A stretch of 8,872 bases of DNA from an uncultured Oscillospiraceae bacterium (GTDB taxonomy: Bacteria; Bacillota; Clostridia; Oscillospirales; Acutalibacteraceae), in contig USMJ01000029.1 in NCBI GenBank assembly GCA_900555805.1, forward strand, positions 1 to 8,872, read 5' to 3'. Both the position numbers and the translations under genes were made by a program. Positions 7,160 to 8,872 of this stretch are shown here, piece after piece. Position 1 is the first letter of the stretch. Each line of letters opens with the position of its first letter. The notes beneath the pieces are model-generated. The model did not search any database, was not told where the DNA came from, and saw nothing but the letters and a program-made list of their open reading frames with translations.

Positions 7160-7222
7160 GGGGTACGGGTGAGTGTATGCTGTCGGGAAGTTCGGCGGTC
7201 GGGTGGAAGTCGGGGCGAGGGG
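7160..7222 (+). other. G-rich, C-poor spacer with potential G-quadruplex
   Basis: The 254-bp gap after the rplQ terminator opens with a strongly G-biased stretch. Runs of three or four G occur at 7160-7163, 7167-7169, 7185-7187, 7201-7203, 7212-7215 and 7219-7222. The last four could form a G-quadruplex with loops of 13, 8 and 3 nt; the long first loop makes it only moderately likely. Two GTCGGG-led units at ~7182 and ~7198 look like an imperfect tandem repeat. I find no convincing gene: a 28-codon ORF from ATG 7177 lacks a good ribosome binding site. Confidence 0.4.
7163..7180 (+). repeat. Post-terminator repeat, copy 1
   Basis: GTACGGGTGAGTGTATGC matches copy 2 at 8273-8290 at 15 of 18 positions. 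Both copies lie just after a TGC plus T-run that follows a hairpin. It may be a small dispersed repeat or conserved terminator-adjacent DNA; no function is known to me. Confidence 0.5.
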
Positions 7223-7303
7223 ACGGTTTCTTTATGGGATATAAGACGAGGCGTTTGTGCTAAATTGACAATTTTCGGGGCGTTATTTTGTTAAATGTGA
7301 CTA

Positions 7304-7332
7304 TTGAATAAAACTTTGTTCTATCATATAAT
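7304..7332 (+). promoter_or_regulatory. Sigma-A-type promoter for the exported-protein gene
   Basis: TTGAAT (7304-7309, 4/6 to TTGACA) is followed by a 17-bp spacer and a perfect TATAAT (7327-7332). A/T-rich DNA lies around and upstream. The expected transcription start is near 7339. This gives the 7406-8104 gene, and possibly the small upstream ORF at 7350, its own transcript, independent of the ribosomal array that terminates at 7151. Confidence 0.85.
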
Positions 7333-7349
7333 ATAAATGAGGAAGAAAA

Positions 7350-7409
7350 ATGAACGGTAAGCAATCACCGACTCATACCGAATATAATGAAAGGGAGGAA
7401 ACGCAATGA
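7350..7409 (+). CDS. Candidate 19-codon upstream ORF, stop overlapping the next start
   Basis: ATG at 7350 opens a frame encoding MNGKQSPTHTEYNEREETQ, ending in TGA at 7407-7409. The TGA overlaps the ATG of the exported-protein gene in an ATGA arrangement, the signature of translational coupling. GAGGA (7339-7343) is 6 bp before its ATG, but it would sit at the very 5' end of the transcript predicted from the promoter at 7304-7332, which weakens it. The peptide is hydrophilic and resembles nothing I know. It may be a leader peptide that tunes translation of the downstream gene, a remnant of a larger coupled gene, or chance; the downstream gene has its own GGGAGGA site (7393-7399). Confidence 0.35.
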   Translation: MNGKQSPTHTEYNEREETQ

Positions 7410-8104
7410 AGAAAGCAATCGGAATCATTTTATGCTTGGCTGTCTTAATATGCGCGTCGATTGTAGGCGTAAGGACATACTCGGGACAGAAAATCAAAAA
7501 GCTAGAAGAAACGGTATCGCCTATCCCCGAAACAGTCAAGGCTCTCCCCGTGACGGAAAACGAGGTATGCTATGCCTTCGATGTGTTCGACGCAAAAAAG
7601 CTGGTCGGTTTCGTCGACTATGTTTTCGTCGCCAAAGTTGAGGAGATCACGGGAACGGTATACGAAAGCGTGGTCTATGACCGCAAAGCGGGAACATACA
7701 CAGGTACGCCTTATACCTGCTGCAAAATAACCGTTATCGAAAACATTAAGGGAAACCTGAAACTGAACGAAACAATACCGATGAGAAGTCTCGGCGGCGT
7801 TTCGGTCGACGGAAAGTCATACTATAAATACGGTCAGGGCGACGAGCTTGAAATCGGCAGATACTATTTGTTCTTGGGTTACGCCGACAAAAACGGAGAG
7901 CTTTATGTTTGCGACACAAACGCGACTATTGTTCTTGAATTTTCGCAGTCAATTAAATCGGGGACAATACAAACACAGAATAGCGCACCAGATGCGCTGC
8001 TTGAAAAAAACAGCGACTTGATAAACAAGTATAAGGATGCATTTCAAAACCAAGATCTGAGCGTGCGGGCAGGCGAGCGTTATAACTCGAAATATGATTC
8101 GTAG
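7406..8104 (+). CDS. Uncharacterised exported, membrane-anchored protein
   Basis: A 232-residue protein I do not recognise. Residues 2-3 are Lys-Lys and ~4-22 form one hydrophobic segment, so it is probably a signal-anchor protein with the rest outside the cell. There is no clear signal-peptidase site and no good lipobox (C16 is preceded by VLI). A short spacer (~25-50) leads to a beta-rich domain (~53-178) with FDVFDAKKLVGFVDYVFVAK, PYTCCKITVIENIKGN, a Gly/Tyr-rich turn (YYKYGQGDELEIGRYYLFLG) and a final strand near VCDTNATIVL. The tail (~185-232) is polar. From memory, the DYVFVAKV...IKGN pattern resembles uncharacterised exported proteins of Bacillota, perhaps OB-fold-like; this is unverified. 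AGGGAGGAA (7392-7400) precedes the ATG. It has its own promoter and a downstream hairpin, so it is a separate unit. Confidence 0.85.
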   Translation: MKKAIGIILCLAVLICASIVGVRTYSGQKIKKLEETVSPIPETVKALPVTENEVCYAFDVFDAKKLVGFVDYVFVAKVEEITGTVYESVVYDRKAGTYTGTPYTCCKITVIENIKGNLKLNETIPMRSLGGVSVDGKSYYKYGQGDELEIGRYYLFLGYADKNGELYVCDTNATIVLEFSQSIKSGTIQTQNSAPDALLEKNSDLINKYKDAFQNQDLSVRAGERYNSKYDS

Positions 8105-8215
8105 AGATCTGAGGATGTGATATGTTGAGATCAATTAAAAATTGAACAAAAATGTGTCATAATAATCGTCAAGTTAGGGAGAAAAGAAACAGACCCCGTG
8201 ATAAACACGAATAAC

Positions 8216-8272
8216 GAAAGCGAGCGGAGGAGCTGACTCCGCTCGCTTTCTATATAATATAATGCTTTTTTT
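8216..8272 (+). terminator. Very stable hairpin with displaced T-run after the exported-protein gene
   Basis: GAAAGCGAGCGGAG (8216-8229) pairs perfectly with CTCCGCTCGCTTTC (8237-8250), a 14-bp stem with a 7-nt loop. The DNA right after it is TATATAATATAATGC, and a seven-T run comes only at 8266-8272. It probably ends the upstream transcript and shields the rRNA promoters from read-through. The gap between stem and T-run is unusual, so efficiency is uncertain. The 111 bp between the stop codon and the stem hold no gene I can support, only short AT-rich palindromes such as TCAATT/AATTGA near 8131. Confidence 0.72.
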
Positions 8273-8290
8273 GTACGGGGGAGTGAGTGC
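8273..8290 (+). repeat. Post-terminator repeat, copy 2
   Basis: GTACGGGGGAGTGAGTGC matches copy 1 (7163-7180) at 15 of 18 positions and again follows a TGC plus T-run. It begins another G-rich, C-poor stretch running to about 8320. Confidence 0.5.
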
Positions 8291-8460
8291 GCGAGGGAGG
8301 TTTTCAGCTCGGAGGGATAGAAGTGCAATCGTTACAATCCGATATTCAAACTCGCTGTTTACACCATACTAACGAGTACCCCGAAGCAATATTCCACAAA
8401 CACACGGCTAAATGTACAAATGCGGACGACGCAGCCGAAAAAAGGGTAAAAATCGGTTGA
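8287..8460 (+). CDS. Doubtful small ORF before the rRNA promoters
   Basis: From GTG 8287 the frame stays open for 57 codons to TGA 8458-8460. An internal GTG at 8323 has a strong GGAGGG (8311-8316) 6 bp upstream and would give 45 residues (Q-S-L-Q-S-D-I...), with several His and two Cys. No promoter is visible before it. Its stop lies inside the -35 box of rRNA promoter P1 (8457-8462). The peptide resembles nothing I know and its composition is not convincingly protein-like, so it is probably non-coding. I list it because of the ribosome binding site. Confidence 0.15.
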   Translation: MREGGFQLGGIEVQSLQSDIQTRCLHHTNEYPEAIFHKHTAKCTNADDAAEKRVKIG

Positions 8461-8485
8461 CAAAGAATGACAGAAATGATAAACT
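8457..8485 (+). promoter_or_regulatory. rRNA operon promoter P1
   Basis: A perfect -35 box TTGACA (8457-8462), 17-bp spacer and TAAACT (8480-8485, 4/6 to TATAAT). TG one base before the -10 (8477-8478) makes an extended -10 element. The start would be near 8492. A small TTTCC/GGAAA hairpin (8496-8508) lies at the beginning of that transcript. It lies 109 bp upstream of P2, like the tandem P1/P2 arrangement of rrn operons in many bacteria. Confidence 0.75.
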
Positions 8486-8538
8486 AAGATAGTTGTTTCC
8501 CGAGGAAATGACAAAAACCGAATATCACAGCTCAGAAA

Positions 8539-8563
8539 ACTTTTTGAAAAACTTTCAAAAAGT
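8539..8563 (+). repeat. Perfect inverted repeat / UP-like element abutting P2
   Basis: ACTTTTTGAAA (8539-8549) and TTTCAAAAAGT (8553-8563) are exact reverse complements separated by AAC. The element ends 2 bp before the P2 -35 box, where A- and T-tracts form an UP element contacted by the RNA polymerase alpha C-terminal domain. The symmetry could also make it a regulator site or a hairpin in P1 transcripts. The A/T-tract role follows from known rrn promoters; the palindrome role is open. Confidence 0.6.
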
Positions 8564-8565
8564 AC

Positions 8566-8594
8566 TTGACAAGAGTAGCAGAGCGTGGTAGAAT
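8566..8594 (+). promoter_or_regulatory. rRNA operon promoter P2
   Basis: A perfect TTGACA (8566-8571), 17-bp spacer and TAGAAT (8589-8594, 5/6 to TATAAT), with an A/T-rich element directly upstream. The predicted start is near 8601, about 210 nt before mature 16S rRNA. This is the strongest promoter in the window and fits growth-rate-controlled rRNA synthesis. Confidence 0.88.
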
Positions 8595-8624
8595 AGGCAA
8601 GCTGTTTCGGAAGAGGCAGCGAAT

Positions 8625-8645
8625 CGAACCTTGAAAATTAAACAA
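8625..8645 (+). promoter_or_regulatory. boxA-like antitermination sequence in the rrn leader
   Basis: The leader contains ACCTTGAAAATTAAACAA (8628-8645), close to the boxA-type leader sequence seen upstream of 16S and 23S genes in Firmicutes (CTTTGAAAACTAAACAA, from memory). In known systems NusB-S10 bind boxA RNA to keep polymerase from terminating early in the untranslated rRNA transcript. The position, about 25 nt after the P2 start, is as expected. Confidence 0.65.
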
Positions 8646-8674
8646 CGAGATAAGAAAAGGAACCCGAGATTTTT

Positions 8675-8803
8675 TTGAAAGTTTAAGTACTTTTCAACAG
8701 TAAACCGGATAACTGGATAACAGTTATTGGTAGAATTAAACGATACGTCAGTATCGAATGAGCGATTAAGCTCTAAGATTTGATTAAGGCGCTTCGGCGT
8801 TTT
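8675..8803 (+). other. Structured rRNA leader with consecutive hairpins
   Basis: Several short stems follow one another: TTGAAAGT (8675-8682) with ACTTTTCAA (8689-8697, one bulge); ATAACTG (8709-8715) with CAGTTAT (8721-8727), extended by CC/GG across a bulge; CGATAC (8741-8746) with GTATCG (8751-8756); GAGC (8760-8763) with GCTC (8770-8773); and AAGGCGC (8786-8792) with GCGTTTT (8797-8803) on a UUCG loop, using two G-U pairs. Such leaders usually help fold pre-16S rRNA and pair with sequence beyond its 3' end for RNase III processing. That partner is outside the window. Confidence 0.5.
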
Positions 8804-8811
8804 GATACAAT

Positions 8812-8872
<61 letters not shown>

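Noticed and set aside
7177..7263. 28-codon ORF from ATG 7177 in the G-rich spacer
   Set aside because: There is no convincing ribosome binding site or promoter, and the composition reflects G-rich DNA, not a protein.
7265..7293. Perfect TTGACA as the -35 of a promoter
   Set aside because: At 16-18 bp spacing there is only TTTGTT, TTGTTA or TGTTAA, none a credible -10. The TTGAAT/TATAAT pair at 7304-7332 is much better.
7433..7455. Lipobox in the exported protein (Cys10 or Cys16)
   Set aside because: The residues before the cysteines (IIL, VLI) lack the small residue required at -1, so a lipoprotein is unlikely.
8253..8263. Two overlapping TATAAT sequences after the second hairpin
   Set aside because: The position 17 bp upstream falls in the hairpin (GAGCTG region) and has no -35 likeness.
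8131..8328. Minus-strand frame of 65 codons near the second hairpin
   Set aside because: It runs through the terminator hairpin, has no ribosome binding site I can see and no recognisable protein features.
8595..8640. GGTTCGATTC on the minus strand, resembling a tRNA T-loop
   Set aside because: The flanking bases do not form a T stem, acceptor stem or cloverleaf, and the segment is the rRNA leader.

Overview
The window is chromosomal DNA from a low-to-mid GC Gram-positive bacterium, most likely a member of the Clostridia (Bacillota) and perhaps of the Oscillospiraceae/Ruminococcaceae. Four things point there: the gene order secY-adk-map-(KOW protein)-infA-rpmJ-rpsM-rpsK-rpsD-rpoA-rplQ, strong AGGAGG ribosome binding sites before almost every gene, zinc-ligand forms of adenylate kinase, L36 and S4, and a Firmicute-type start of 16S rRNA. 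The family-level placement is inference.

Positions 1-7151 hold the end of the spc operon and the alpha operon as one tightly packed + strand array: the 3' end of rpsE, then rpmD, rplO, secY, adk, map, a small KOW-domain protein, infA, rpmJ, rpsM, rpsK, rpsD, rpoA and rplQ, closed by a textbook intrinsic terminator. Together they supply ribosomal proteins, the Sec channel, adenylate balance, N-terminal Met removal, initiation factor IF1 and the RNA polymerase alpha subunit. Spacing is mostly 2-35 bp. The exceptions are infA-rpmJ (55 bp, small hairpin) and rpsD-rpoA (136 bp). The rpsD-rpoA gap holds a long imperfect inverted repeat and a second hairpin just before the rpoA ribosome binding site, and is the clearest unexplained structure in the housekeeping part.

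Positions 7152-8300 are an accessory island. A G-rich spacer is followed by a good sigma-A-type promoter (TTGAAT-17 bp-TATAAT), a possible 19-codon upstream ORF whose stop overlaps the next start (ATGA), and a gene for a 232-residue membrane-anchored exported protein that I do not recognise. A very stable 14-bp hairpin follows. An 18-bp motif (15/18 identical) occurs just after the T-tract of both terminators.

Positions 8300-8872 are the control region and 5' edge of an rRNA operon: tandem promoters P1 and P2 (both TTGACA with 17-bp spacers), a perfect 11-bp inverted repeat against the P2 -35 box, a boxA-like antitermination sequence, a leader with several hairpins and diverged copies of P2 words, and the first ~61 nt of 16S rRNA. 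The ECF transporter genes, truA, rplM and rpsI that often follow rplQ in Bacillota are absent here; an rrn operon comes instead. I see no CRISPR array, insertion sequence, tRNA or complete undescribed multi-gene system. The most unusual material is in the non-coding structures and the orphan exported protein.
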